DNA of 42,978 nt from Thermoplasmata archaeon (GCA_023140195.1 JAGLME010000045.1:1-42978), one strand, 5' to 3'. Numbered from the stretch's first letter, positions 8,925 through 18,237 are shown. A program made the numbers and translations. The notes: generated by a model from the sequence alone, not told the origin.

Positions 8925-11900
8925 CTAATGCTTCCTCTTCCTTCGGCGCCATATCGTAGTCCAGACAATAAGGGGGATAAATACCGAAATGACCATATTA
9001 TCAAATTCAGGAATGAGCGCGACCATGATCCTACCGGCATCGGTCTCGGACGGACTCCCATCATCCCAATCCGGTGCAGCTCCTGCCAATAGAAGGGCAC
9101 TGTCGTTCACGAACTCCCCGACCGCAACATCCCACCCGAAGTGCTCATTGCTTTGGCTCCCGTCAATGAAATCGTCCGCCACTGCATCTCCGCCGATTGG
9201 ATCGTTAAAAATGATGACCGCACCCTCGTCGTTGGTGCCGTTGTACGGAGCACCCACCACAGCATCGCCCACACCGTCCCCATAGAAGTCTCCAATGGAG
9301 ACATTGAAACCGAACAGGCTTCCGGCCTCTTGTCCGGGAAGGTCCAGATCTGGTGCAGATTGCGCTAGTATTCCGCTCCCGTCGGTCTCCGATTGGTACA
9401 CGTATGCTCTGCCGATGTCAGCCCCACCCTCGTCATTGTAAGGCGCACCTACAAGGATGTCTGCATACGAGTTCGAATCCATGTCACCAACAGCAACGCT
9501 GAACCCGAAGATCTCGCCAGTTTGCTCATACGGAAGCCATTCGTCGGGGGTCTCCGAAGCGGTGTTTATCTCGGCACCGTAGAATATGTGCACAACTCCA
9601 GATGTATTCCAGGGCTCCGAGATGACAACCTCCAACTTGTCGTCATCGTCGATCTTCCCCAAAGCTATCGAGTGTCCGAAATGGCCATCGTCTTTGTCGT
9701 CGGTCGTCTTGAGAATGTGATCCTCCCCCGTCTCGGTGGAGCCAAACATGCTGATAAACGCGTACACAGCACCATCCGGGTTCCCAGACGGCTGTCCGCC
9801 GCCCCAGTTCTTGAAGGGAGCGCCGATGAGGAGATCATCGAAGTTGAGTGGAGTGCCGTCATAATCGAAGTTCCCGGCCGCCAGGGACATTCCGAAGCCT
9901 TCCTCTCCAGAGTCTGTCACAATTGCACTCTCGTCAAATGTCACGTCCGGTGTGGTCTCTTGTCCCGTCCAGGAGGAGGAGCCGTAGTACACGTAAGCGT
10001 CATTGTCCTTCTGTGAGACAGCCACGTCCCAATAATCGTCGTTGTTGAAAATGCCAGCTACGACTGCCCATCCCAGATATCCGTCGGTCGTGCTCCCTTC
10101 GATGTAAACGTCTGGGGATGTGTCAGAGGCGCTGAAAGGCCCATAGAAGATGTATGCAGCACCGGCGTTTGAGACTGAGTTCACCGTGGCGTATGGAGCC
10201 CCGGTCAGAACGTCAGCGTATCCATCATCATTGAAATCACCGACGGAGACCGAATGGCCGAACTTCTCACCTGCCTGACCGAGCGTACCATCATTCTCCA
10301 GCGTGTAAGTGGAAACCGTTGGGTCTATCATCACAGGATAGGTCGCCTCCATCATCCAACTCATCGGACAGACCAGGTCAAGTACTCCCTCAAGGTCACG
10401 ATACACGAACTCGCAGTCTGCTTTGTGGCCTCTCGAATCCACAGCGAACGGAGAGTTGATGTGGAATTTGACGGAACCCCTCTCGTAGAATGAGATGGGT
10501 TGTCCGGTCCTTGAACCTGTGACCTCCTCTACACCTTCAACGTACATCATCAGGTCCGGGGAATACTGGATGTTCATGGGAATGGACAATTCGGAATGCT
10601 CTGGTCCTTCGATCCTCGATGAGATGGATATGGTCTCCTTCAGTGCTCTCGGCTCCACCACATATTTGACCCTGACTGAGGAATCGACGCTTTCGTAGGT
10701 GACATCTGGTCCCCGTAGCTGAGCCCCTGTCAGCTCGAGTTCCTCGATCAAACCACGTTGACCGTCCGCGGTCCAATAGATCGCATCCGGCAATTCCCAG
10801 CTTATCTGGTTCCCTCCAGAGCGGAACATAACCCTGTCAGCTTCTTCAGTGAACAAGGCCTCGTAGGAATCAGATGTGTACAATACGTCGTACTCCCCGT
10901 ACTCACCCCGGGAGGCCGATCTGCCACCCGATGCCGAGGCTTCATCGCCCCTATTCCTCCAGTCGCTCGTTTCGAAAGCAATTGTGATCTGCGGGTCGAA
11001 ACCTAGGCCTTGAGTATTGAACCCGCATTCCATGCTTGAGAAAGCCAGTTCGGCTGCCACCTGCGCATCGCCAAGAGCCGTCTCCCAAGACCACTGCTTT
11101 TGGAACGCAGTGTTGAACTTCATCACGCTCTTGGAGATTATGACTCCTTCAATGCCCAGTATCTCCAGCATATGATCTGCACCGATCTTGTTGGTTGAGT
11201 ATCCCGTTCCTGTGTCATTATCGGAATCGATATACACTCTCGCGACATCGACTCCTTCCAGAATGGGTTTCAATATCTCGCCGATGAATAATCTTATGAA
11301 CAGTCCTCGGTACTCCACAGGGAAGTCAGCAGGGAGGGTCGTCTCCAACCAATCGTCGGCTCCGTTCGGGTAGTCAGGTATTCCATCATTGTCGATGTCT
11401 CCGCCTTCATTGACATCCGCGACCCCGTCATTGTCAAAATCTATTGGCATTGGGTCGAAGTCATCTGGAACGGTGTCCCGATCTGAATCGCGGAGTCCTG
11501 GTGCAAACTCTGGAAGCGCCATGTTCCTAACTGGAATCGGCTGTCCTCCCGCCATACTCCCATCGACCTCCAAGAATAGATTGAGATTTGTCCCATCTGT
11601 GTGGTTGGCGGCGTACCTCGCGATGTCAATGTCAGCGTTGCCACCCGTAGGAGTCTCATCCAATCCATCGCTCTCCTTCATAGAACTCCAATCATCAAAC
11701 GCTCCATCGATCATGATATCGCTCGGCATAACCCCTATGTAGCCAACCTTCTGCTCCGCTGACTGTGTGATGATCGTCACTGCCCCTCGATCGGTCGTGA
11801 CATCCGAGCCGGAAAGAATCTCCAATCCCAGCGTCCTCCCGCTTGAGGCGACTGTCTGGACTTCCACGGACATTTGGATCTGTTGGCCTTTGAGGACCTC

Positions 11901-14333
11901 GATATTCAGAGAGTCAAACACAGCCTCTGAGATGGTCGGCTGGGTCGAAGATATCGTGCTTCCAGTTGAGGACTTCAAAGCCACCGTTGCCACGTCAGTA
12001 GGACTGGCGGTCCCAATAAGCTTCACCCGGATGCTCTGTATGGTGATGTCCTCGTCCTGGGCCATCGCGTTGAAGGTGAGCACACCAGTCTCTTGGCTCG
12101 TGGTGATCACGTTGGAACCGGGCTGTAGCGGGAAGCTCTGGCTGATCTCCAGGACGCCGGGGGAGTTGCTCAGGACATAATCGGAGGAGTCACTGTCACC
12201 GTTATGGGCGGTCGTGTAGAACATCACGTTCACAGTGGATTCTTCTGCGACCATGTCGCCCCAAGGAACCTTGATTTCAAGTTTCCCGGAATCTCCAGAG
12301 CCCCTTCCCACTGAGGACCGGACCGAGTTCACCCCGCTCCAGCTGTTCCAGTCATTCCTTCCACGGTTTTGGTCCAGGTCGAACATGAACAGCCTGGAAG
12401 AGGTCGTTTGTCCCCCAAAGCCACTTACCTCCACCATGTAATCTGCACCAATGCCTCCGGCCGAGTATCCGGTTGAGTCATCTCTATCCAAGTCAATCAG
12501 CGCCCTTACACTGTCAGGTATCCTCTGGCCAGATAACCCGGAAAGGATCGAGCCGCCCACTTCAGCGTACAGGTATAGAGATTTCTCGTCCGAATCGACA
12601 TAGGTCGCTGTGAGGTCAACACCGGCCCCGACCCCGGGGTCCTGGTTATTGGAGACTACCCCCTTCCAGTCCGAGAAACCTCCATCGATCTGTATCTTAC
12701 CCTCCGGCAACAGCTCAGAAGCGGTGAAAAGTGGCAATGTCAATAGTATGAACGCGATTATTGGTATGAGGAGTATCTTGTGCCTCCGCATCTTGGATTC
12801 ATTGGTGAACCGTTGATGTCCGAGACCGTTGGTGAGTCCATTTCCGTTGGTCAAACCGTTAGTCAACCCTCTCAGGGTGCTGCTCAGTCCGTTGGTAAGG
12901 CCGTTGACCACACCGTTCGTCCGTCCCCTTGCCCTTAACCCATTCGTGAGACCTCTCGAAATGGCTCCTTCTCTGCTCAGGCCGTTCACCAGCCCTTTCT
13001 TCGCGGGCGCTGGAGCCGGTCTCTTGGCCTCTCTTGCCAATTCCCTTCTGAGGTCTTTGATCTCCCTCTGCTTCTCCTTCTGATCGCCCAGCCAATCTCT
13101 GAGCTCTTTCTCTTCCTTTGACACTCTCTCGGTGGGGGAGACCTCCGTAACAACTCCAATATCGACCTCCTTCCTGGACATGGAAGCCCCGCACTCGGGA
13201 CACTTTTCCAGCGTATCCAAGACCTTGCTTCCACAGGTTGGACATGGAACCCTTGACAGACTGATTTCTTCCTTGATTATCTCTCTCAAAGCCTGTTTCG
13301 CCGTGCCCCCGCTGGTCATTTCTCTGAGCTGTTCTCTGTCGACGAATTCAAGGACCTTGGTCAAGGCCTTCTTGAAGCATTCGGTGGCTTCTTCGTGTCT
13401 CCCAAGGTGCATCAGAGCATTTGCTTTCGCGTTCCAGGCTTCCTTATAGTCTGGATTGATCTCCGTGACCTCTGTGAACTTCTCCACCGCATCCTCGTAC
13501 TTCCCGGCTTCCAGCAGGCTCATGCCCTCGGAGAATATGAGCTTCTCGTCGATCACGATCAGGGCCTTTTCGGGAACTTCCTCTTCCTCGGGAGCAATGT
13601 CAAACTCTTGGGCCTCAGACGGAGATTTGATTACGATCTCGCCGTCCTGGTACGCCAGCGGATAATACTGGGTCTCGGCCCTAACTCCCCTCATGAAGAG
13701 CGTCCCTATCAGGGTCTCTCGTTTCCCCTCGACCTCTTTCTTCTCGATGTCTATGACCCCGTCGAAGGCCTGGTGAAGGCTTGACAACTCTTCCTCCCCA
13801 TGCATGCCTTTTTCCACCAGAAACAGGGAAGTTATCCCTTCGTCCCTGAACTTGGTCCTGAGGGTCTGAGAGAGCTCGTATATCTCGGTGGAGCCGAATA
13901 TCTTCATTGCGGGTGAGAGAACATCCACCATGGCCCTCTTGCGTTCGAACGTGGCCAGCTTTGCCACCACCTCGCTGATGGCTATCTCCAGGTTGACCCT
14001 ACTTTCCGATGATTTGAAAACAGCACCATCTTCCTCCACACCATCTATCCTTGTACTCCTGTGAGAGTACCAGTCCACTATGAAGAACTCCCCGCGCTGT
14101 TCATATTTTTCGATCTTCAGCCCCAGCTTCCGCATCTCTTCCCTAAAATCGTCTGGAGAGATCTTGCTGAGGACCACGAAGGCCCCCTCGCCATATCTCA
14201 ACCCCTCCGCCAGGAATTGATATGAGATCAGGTCCTTCTCGTCACCTGCCGGACCCTGGATCACAACGGCTGAACGTTCTGGCACACCATCCTCCAAAAG
14301 AAGGTGAAATCTCTTTATACCCATAGACACCAT
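8925..14333 (-). CDS. Transmembrane receptor-like protein: degenerate KaiC-like + TPR + zinc ribbon cytosolic part, integrin-alpha-like seven FG-GAP ectodomain
   Basis: Of 1802 residues, about 1-235 resemble a KaiC/RecA-fold domain, but the P-loop is degenerate (GPAGDEKD at 27-34, no Ser/Thr after Lys), so ATP hydrolysis is doubtful. A TPR-like region lies at about 265-330, a CPTC...CPEC zinc ribbon at 364-381, a charged coiled segment at 400-440, and GLTNG-type tandem repeats at 447-505. A membrane segment (about 519-538) leads to two repeated IDGxFxDW modules resembling CBM9/DOMON domains (about 547-700 and 873-1110) and a DxDxDGxxD calcium-binding stretch (948-990). Seven FG-GAP blades follow at 1357-1770, the number in the integrin alpha propeller. 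A last membrane segment (1780-1794) ends in RRRKRKH. The ATG overlaps the end of the KaiC gene region and has GGAGGG upstream, so the two genes are co-translated. Confidence 0.85.
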   Translation of the reverse strand: MVSMGIKRFHLLLEDGVPERSAVVIQGPAGDEKDLISYQFLAEGLRYGEGAFVVLSKISPDDFREEMRKLGLKIEKYEQRGEFFIVDWYSHRSTRIDGVEEDGAVFKSSESRVNLEIAISEVVAKLATFERKRAMVDVLSPAMKIFGSTEIYELSQTLRTKFRDEGITSLFLVEKGMHGEEELSSLHQAFDGVIDIEKKEVEGKRETLIGTLFMRGVRAETQYYPLAYQDGEIVIKSPSEAQEFDIAPEEEEVPEKALIVIDEKLIFSEGMSLLEAGKYEDAVEKFTEVTEINPDYKEAWNAKANALMHLGRHEEATECFKKALTKVLEFVDREQLREMTSGGTAKQALREIIKEEISLSRVPCPTCGSKVLDTLEKCPECGASMSRKEVDIGVVTEVSPTERVSKEEKELRDWLGDQKEKQREIKDLRRELAREAKRPAPAPAKKGLVNGLSREGAISRGLTNGLRARGRTNGVVNGLTNGLSSTLRGLTNGLTNGNGLTNGLGHQRFTNESKMRRHKILLIPIIAFILLTLPLFTASELLPEGKIQIDGGFSDWKGVVSNNQDPGVGAGVDLTATYVDSDEKSLYLYAEVGGSILSGLSGQRIPDSVRALIDLDRDDSTGYSAGGIGADYMVEVSGFGGQTTSSRLFMFDLDQNRGRNDWNSWSGVNSVRSSVGRGSGDSGKLEIKVPWGDMVAEESTVNVMFYTTAHNGDSDSSDYVLSNSPGVLEISQSFPLQPGSNVITTSQETGVLTFNAMAQDEDITIQSIRVKLIGTASPTDVATVALKSSTGSTISSTQPTISEAVFDSLNIEVLKGQQIQMSVEVQTVASSGRTLGLEILSGSDVTTDRGAVTIITQSAEQKVGYIGVMPSDIMIDGAFDDWSSMKESDGLDETPTGGNADIDIARYAANHTDGTNLNLFLEVDGSMAGGQPIPVRNMALPEFAPGLRDSDRDTVPDDFDPMPIDFDNDGVADVNEGGDIDNDGIPDYPNGADDWLETTLPADFPVEYRGLFIRLFIGEILKPILEGVDVARVYIDSDNDTGTGYSTNKIGADHMLEILGIEGVIISKSVMKFNTAFQKQWSWETALGDAQVAAELAFSSMECGFNTQGLGFDPQITIAFETSDWRNRGDEASASGGRSASRGEYGEYDVLYTSDSYEALFTEEADRVMFRSGGNQISWELPDAIYWTADGQRGLIEELELTGAQLRGPDVTYESVDSSVRVKYVVEPRALKETISISSRIEGPEHSELSIPMNIQYSPDLMMYVEGVEEVTGSRTGQPISFYERGSVKFHINSPFAVDSRGHKADCEFVYRDLEGVLDLVCPMSWMMEATYPVMIDPTVSTYTLENDGTLGQAGEKFGHSVSVGDFNDDGYADVLTGAPYATVNSVSNAGAAYIFYGPFSASDTSPDVYIEGSTTDGYLGWAVVAGIFNNDDYWDVAVSQKDNDAYVYYGSSSWTGQETTPDVTFDESAIVTDSGEEGFGMSLAAGNFDYDGTPLNFDDLLIGAPFKNWGGGQPSGNPDGAVYAFISMFGSTETGEDHILKTTDDKDDGHFGHSIALGKIDDDDKLEVVISEPWNTSGVVHIFYGAEINTASETPDEWLPYEQTGEIFGFSVAVGDMDSNSYADILVGAPYNDEGGADIGRAYVYQSETDGSGILAQSAPDLDLPGQEAGSLFGFNVSIGDFYGDGVGDAVVGAPYNGTNDEGAVIIFNDPIGGDAVADDFIDGSQSNEHFGWDVAVGEFVNDSALLLAGAAPDWDDGSPSETDAGRIMVALIPEFDNMVISVFIPLIVWTTIWRRRKRKH

Positions 14334-14334
14334 T

Positions 14335-15051
14335 CTATCTGCCCTCCGAGACTTTTACGTCGGATGATACCCTCATCCCCTTCTTGGTGATCAAAAACGG
14401 ATGAACCGAAGTGTCGTGATGTGTTAGACGCATCTTCCTTACCACGACCGTCCTCCTGAGCTCACCCTTGACATTGTCCAATCCCAAGAATATGAAAGAA
14501 TCAGTTATGAACTGCTCCACTCCGAACCTGGTCATCTCCCCAGACTCTGAACACTCTGTGATGAGTACGGACGTCGTGTCCTTGTCGCCCAAGAACCTGC
14601 CGAACTGGAATAGGTCCTTTCTGAAATCACGGCCATTCTTCTGTTGGAGCCCTATTATGGCGATCGAATCAACTACCAGTCTCTTCACGTCATTGTTCTC
14701 GATCAGCCCATCGATCATCGCCTGGATCGATCGAAAATCAAGCGCGTCAGCGTCATCCTCGAGCTTTCTCAGCTCACCCAGGTCCACGATCGTCAGCGAC
14801 CCGGTCGTTTCGTACTTAGTCGGGTCCATCCCGAAGCTCTTCAGGGTCTGCCTCAGGTTCTCCTTCTTCTCCTCGAGAGTGATGTAGAGTGACGGCTCAT
14901 CAAATCTAGCTGCACCATTGTACGCGAAATGGAGTGAAAAGATGCTCTTCGCTGAACCGGTTGGTCCCGAAATCAGGTTGACACTGTTTTCCGGAAACCC
15001 CCCTTCTATCAGGTCGTCAAATCCATCAATACCAGTAGGTACTCTTTTCAG
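14335..15051 (-). CDS. KaiC-like (RecA-superfamily) ATPase, apparent CTG start
   Basis: The first ATG in frame (14829) would omit the Walker A motif. The frame continues upstream to a TGA at 15070-15072 and encodes KRVPTGIDGFDDLIEGG and GPTGSAKS, the conserved KaiC N-terminus and P-loop. The only plausible initiation codon between stop and P-loop is CTG at 15051, six bases after a GGGAGG ribosome-binding site; the product is then 238 residues, the usual size for a single-domain KaiC. The Walker B-like strand reads LVVDSIAIIG. These proteins are ATP-binding regulators in archaeal signal transduction. The gene stops one base before the ATG of the 1802-residue receptor, which itself begins with a degenerate KaiC domain, so a heteromeric ATPase pair is possible (inference). 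Confidence 0.8.
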   Translation of the reverse strand: MKRVPTGIDGFDDLIEGGFPENSVNLISGPTGSAKSIFSLHFAYNGAARFDEPSLYITLEEKKENLRQTLKSFGMDPTKYETTGSLTIVDLGELRKLEDDADALDFRSIQAMIDGLIENNDVKRLVVDSIAIIGLQQKNGRDFRKDLFQFGRFLGDKDTTSVLITECSESGEMTRFGVEQFITDSFIFLGLDNVKGELRRTVVVRKMRLTHHDTSVHPFLITKKGMRVSSDVKVSEGR

Positions 15052-15057
15052 AGGATT

Positions 15058-15063
15058 CCTCCC
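15058..15063 (-). promoter_or_regulatory. Ribosome-binding site that points to a CTG start
   Basis: GGGAGG on the minus strand is separated by AATCCT from CTG at 15051. No ATG, GTG or TTG exists in frame between the upstream stop and the conserved N-terminus. Confidence 0.6.
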
Positions 15064-15102
15064 ACCGATTCAACAAAGTGTTGAAATGAGTATGTGTTTC
15101 CT

Positions 15103-15112
15103 ATATATAAAT
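15103..15112 (-). promoter_or_regulatory. TATA box for the KaiC-receptor operon
   Basis: The minus strand reads ATATATTTATATATAGG here. Initiation about 25 bases downstream (near 15080) would give a leader of about 30 bases holding the GGGAGG site. The 15080-15250 interval otherwise contains only the divergent promoter of the PP-loop enzyme gene. Confidence 0.5.
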
Positions 15113-15224
15113 ATATTGCTTGGAAAGGTGACGCTTTAATTCGCGAAACAATGTTCTAATATCTTGAAGTTGCGTCCGTAATGGAGGATGTACGATCATT
15201 CTCCGGGCTAGTCGGGTGAAAATG

Positions 15225-15232
15225 TTTTAATC
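15225..15232 (+). promoter_or_regulatory. TATA-like element for the PP-loop/ferredoxin enzyme
   Basis: TTTTAATC is centred about 25 bases before the GTG at 15254, the distance expected for a leaderless archaeal transcript. No ribosome-binding site precedes the GTG. Confidence 0.35.
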
Positions 15233-15253
15233 TTTTGTCACTCATCTGCATGC

Positions 15254-17143
15254 GTGCCTGCTGTCCGCCTTGGGAGGTTATTACTTCGGTGGTGCAATAC
15301 CTGCAACCTGCCCATTCTCGAAGAGAAGCACTGCGGAACATGTTCCCAACAGACAGCAGAAGTGAAGATCACTCCCCCTGGAGATATCCGACCCGCATTC
15401 GCTGCCGACATTTCACTTGTGAGGGAGATCATCGACTCCCAGTTCGGCAAGGGGACCGGACAGCTTTTTCTTCCGGATGACAAAGTGGTAGTCCTGAACA
15501 AGGTGCCTCACATCGACCGCATGGACGAGGTCATCCTGGATGGACAGGTATTGGGCTCTCTCAGATTCGATCCAGGAAAGGGCTACTCATTCATTTTGAG
15601 GGTGGAGGGTGGAAGGAGGCTGGCCAAGGATCTCAGCAGAGGATATATTGTCGTGCACGAGGGCGCTGTTGAACCCATATCCAAGAAGGCAAGCGCTATG
15701 GTCCCGGGGATAAAGGACGCTTCACGGAGCATCAAGAAAGGCGACGAAGTAGTTATGCTGACCGAGGACAGAAATGCCATTGCGGTCGGTATAGCCCGAA
15801 TGTCAGGAAAGGAGATGCTTGAACTGGAGAAGGGTGCTGGGGTCAAGAATCGATGGGCCTCTGATCCTCGTCCTCCGGAGGTACTTCCTGGAGGGCAGAC
15901 CTGGGATGATGCAGTCGCAGCTAACGATGCAGGTCTATCCAAAGTCAGGAAGAAGGCAGTGAGGTTCATTCAAAGGGTCACGGAGGAACACGATCTCCCT
16001 GTGGCTGTGTCTTTCAGCGGCGGAAAGGACAGTCTCGCTACCCTTCTTCTCGTCTTGGAGGCCGATATTGAGCCCGACATATTGTTCATCGATACTGGCC
16101 TGGAGTTCAAGGAGACACTGGATCATGTTGAGGCCGTTGCCAAGGAGTTCGATCTTCCCTTGGTGATTGAGAAGGCAGGGGATTCGTTCTGGAACAATCT
16201 GGACATGTTCGGTCCTCCAGGGAAGGACTATAGATGGTGCTGCAAGACAAGCAAGCTGGGGCCCGCGGCCCGCATCATCAAGGAGAAGTATCCTGGCGGT
16301 GTTCTGTCGTTCATAGGACAAAGGAGGTACGAGTCCGAACAGAGGGCCGCAAAGAGAAGCGTCTGGGAGAACCCCTGGGTTCCCCTCCAACTGGGCGCTT
16401 CCCCCATTCAGAACTGGACCGCTCTGCACGTATGGCTCTACATTTTCAAGATGGGTGTGGACTACAACCCATGGTACGAGAGAGGACTCGATAGGATCGG
16501 CTGCTGGTTATGCCCTTCATCCGATCTGGCCGAAATGGAGGCCGTCGGTTCGGACATTCCGGACTTCAAGAAATGGAGGGAGTTCCTGGAAGGATATGCG
16601 GAGAGATCCGGATGGGGCAAGGACTGGGTGAAGTTCGGGGGCTGGAGATGGAAGATCCCTCCCCAGGCCATCAGGGAGCTTCTGGGCGATAGAAAGGAGG
16701 CCGCGAAGCGTCCACCGGATCCGTACGAGTTCCATCTCTCAGAGGGCTTCGGTCCCTGCGTCATGGGCATCTCCGCCGAGGGCATTTTCACTTGTACATT
16801 GGATATCGACCGCGTCAAGGTCTTTCTGAACCTGGTCGGGGAGGTCGAATATGACGATGTCGTTCGGGTCGCACTGACCGACCGCATCACTCTGTTCGAG
16901 GAGGGGGTCGTCATTCTCAAGGCCAAGGATGAAGATGAGCTCCATGAGGTCTCCAGGATTGTTGAGAGGATTGTCAGAAAGGCCCACAGTTGCGTCGGGT
17001 GTGGTACGTGCTTAGGCCAGTGCTCTCTTGGGGCCATATATCTGGATGGCGTCGCTTGGATTGATGCGGAGAAATGTGAGCACTGCGGGTCGTGTATAGG
17101 TCCATGTCCTGCTGCAGATTTTACCGGAGAATTCTCGTTCTAG
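15254..17143 (+). CDS. PAPS-reductase-family PP-loop enzyme with zinc ribbon, PUA-like and 2x[4Fe-4S] ferredoxin domains
   Basis: The 629 residues carry an N-terminal CNTC...CGTC zinc-binding pair (14-30) and a PUA-like segment (about 110-190) typical of RNA-binding proteins. A PP-loop ATP pyrophosphatase domain has SGGKDS at 255-260, WCCKTSK at 328-334 and CWLC at 417-420. The C-terminal ferredoxin domain has two CxxCxxCxxxC clusters (580-590 and 608-618). Archaeal homologues are usually annotated phosphoadenosine phosphosulfate reductase. The PUA-like part and iron-sulfur clusters fit a sulfur-transfer or RNA-thiolation role as well as sulfate assimilation, and no sulfate-activation genes are nearby, so the substrate is left open. 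The GTG start is the first possible one that keeps the zinc ribbon. It ends four bases into the convergent Trm1 gene. Confidence 0.82.
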   Translation: MPAVRLGRLLLRWCNTCNLPILEEKHCGTCSQQTAEVKITPPGDIRPAFAADISLVREIIDSQFGKGTGQLFLPDDKVVVLNKVPHIDRMDEVILDGQVLGSLRFDPGKGYSFILRVEGGRRLAKDLSRGYIVVHEGAVEPISKKASAMVPGIKDASRSIKKGDEVVMLTEDRNAIAVGIARMSGKEMLELEKGAGVKNRWASDPRPPEVLPGGQTWDDAVAANDAGLSKVRKKAVRFIQRVTEEHDLPVAVSFSGGKDSLATLLLVLEADIEPDILFIDTGLEFKETLDHVEAVAKEFDLPLVIEKAGDSFWNNLDMFGPPGKDYRWCCKTSKLGPAARIIKEKYPGGVLSFIGQRRYESEQRAAKRSVWENPWVPLQLGASPIQNWTALHVWLYIFKMGVDYNPWYERGLDRIGCWLCPSSDLAEMEAVGSDIPDFKKWREFLEGYAERSGWGKDWVKFGGWRWKIPPQAIRELLGDRKEAAKRPPDPYEFHLSEGFGPCVMGISAEGIFTCTLDIDRVKVFLNLVGEVEYDDVVRVALTDRITLFEEGVVILKAKDEDELHEVSRIVERIVRKAHSCVGCGTCLGQCSLGAIYLDGVAWIDAEKCEHCGSCIGPCPAADFTGEFSF

Positions 17144-18237
17144 TCGGCCTGAAATACGCTCAATATGCTCTCCAGCGGTGCATCGGTACGGAAACCTTTT
17201 GGGTCGAAGTGAGTGAGGGACGCTGAGTATCCATTGTCCCTCAGGGACTCTAATATGCTTGCCAGTGAAGGTGTGTGGACTTTCAATCGGGATGCCATTT
17301 CATCCGAGGAGTAATACGGTTCATCGATTGTGGATTCGGCCTTGATCGTATCCAGCAGCTTGGACGTCTTGGATGACATGTAGGACCTGGGTCTCAGTTC
17401 CCGCAAGAAGTCTGGGTCCCATATCCTCCCTATCCATAATGGACCCGCCGATGAGACATCACTTCGCTTCGTGACGTCAAGGTGGGTTTCCAAAGTGTCT
17501 GGATCCTTCAGAAGATAACCCAATTCCTGGTCCGATTTACCTCCGGTCACTTTCATGTATGTGCGGTAGTAGTGGTCAGATGAGTGTGAAACCAACGGAT
17601 GAATCCCTATGCCATGATCTGCTGCGCATCTGGCGCAATGGCCTATGAGTATCCTCAGACCCACCTCATGTCTGGTCCGGGTCTGCATTGGTTCTGCGTC
17701 ATACTTCCTTCTGCATGCGCCCGGGTAGCTTCCCGCCAATGCCGCCGTATCTGTCGCTGTGATTGCCAGGCAACCTCCGTCATCCACCGCCTTCAGAGCC
17801 TTGTCCACGAACTGCACCGGAGTTCCAAACGGGTCAACATCCACATAGTCGAACGTGCCCTTGGACAAGAGTTGGTTAAGATCCTCCTGCCTTGCCTCAG
17901 CATTGTTCACACCGTTCTTCTTGATATTCTCCAGCATCAACTCGAAGCTATCTTCATTCCAATCGTTCAACAGGACCGAGAGCCCTCCCTCCACCTCCAG
18001 GGCCAACCTTATCCCCCTTATTCCGGTTCCCGAAAGACCATCCAGTATTCTCGAACCGCCCTTCTCCACCAGTTTCTGCACCACAAGGATTGAAACGTCA
18101 CGATTGACCTCCATCACTGGGTTGTAGAACGGAAACGCCTCCTTCTTACCGGGACCCTTTCCTCTCCGTGTCTTTGGAACGATGATCCTGGCTTTGCCTT
18201 CGTTGATCTCCTCTGTCTCAAAACCGAACTTCACCAT
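17140..18237 (-). CDS. trm1: tRNA (guanine(26)-N(2))-dimethyltransferase Trm1
   Basis: The 365-residue protein matches archaeal Trm1 throughout. The N-terminus has EGKARIIVP and FYNPVMEVNRD. The SAM-binding motif reads LDGLSGTGIRG. The catalytic-region motif is DVDPFGTP, and Cys-containing segments (GACRRKYDAEP, HCARCA) lie in the central part. It uses S-adenosylmethionine to dimethylate G26 of tRNA in the cytoplasm. Its start overlaps the end of the THEP1 gene by seven bases, so both are probably on one transcript from the promoter near 18815. The gene ends convergently against the PP-loop enzyme with a four-base overlap. The C-terminal winged-helix-like part is complete. Confidence 0.95.
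   Translation of the reverse strand: MVKFGFETEEINEGKARIIVPKTRRGKGPGKKEAFPFYNPVMEVNRDVSILVVQKLVEKGGSRILDGLSGTGIRGIRLALEVEGGLSVLLNDWNEDSFELMLENIKKNGVNNAEARQEDLNQLLSKGTFDYVDVDPFGTPVQFVDKALKAVDDGGCLAITATDTAALAGSYPGACRRKYDAEPMQTRTRHEVGLRILIGHCARCAADHGIGIHPLVSHSSDHYYRTYMKVTGGKSDQELGYLLKDPDTLETHLDVTKRSDVSSAGPLWIGRIWDPDFLRELRPRSYMSSKTSKLLDTIKAESTIDEPYYSSDEMASRLKVHTPSLASILESLRDNGYSASLTHFDPKGFRTDAPLESILSVFQAD

Noticed and set aside
14335..14829. Short ATG start for the KaiC-like ATPase
   Set aside because: It lacks the P-loop, which is encoded in frame just upstream together with a good ribosome-binding site.
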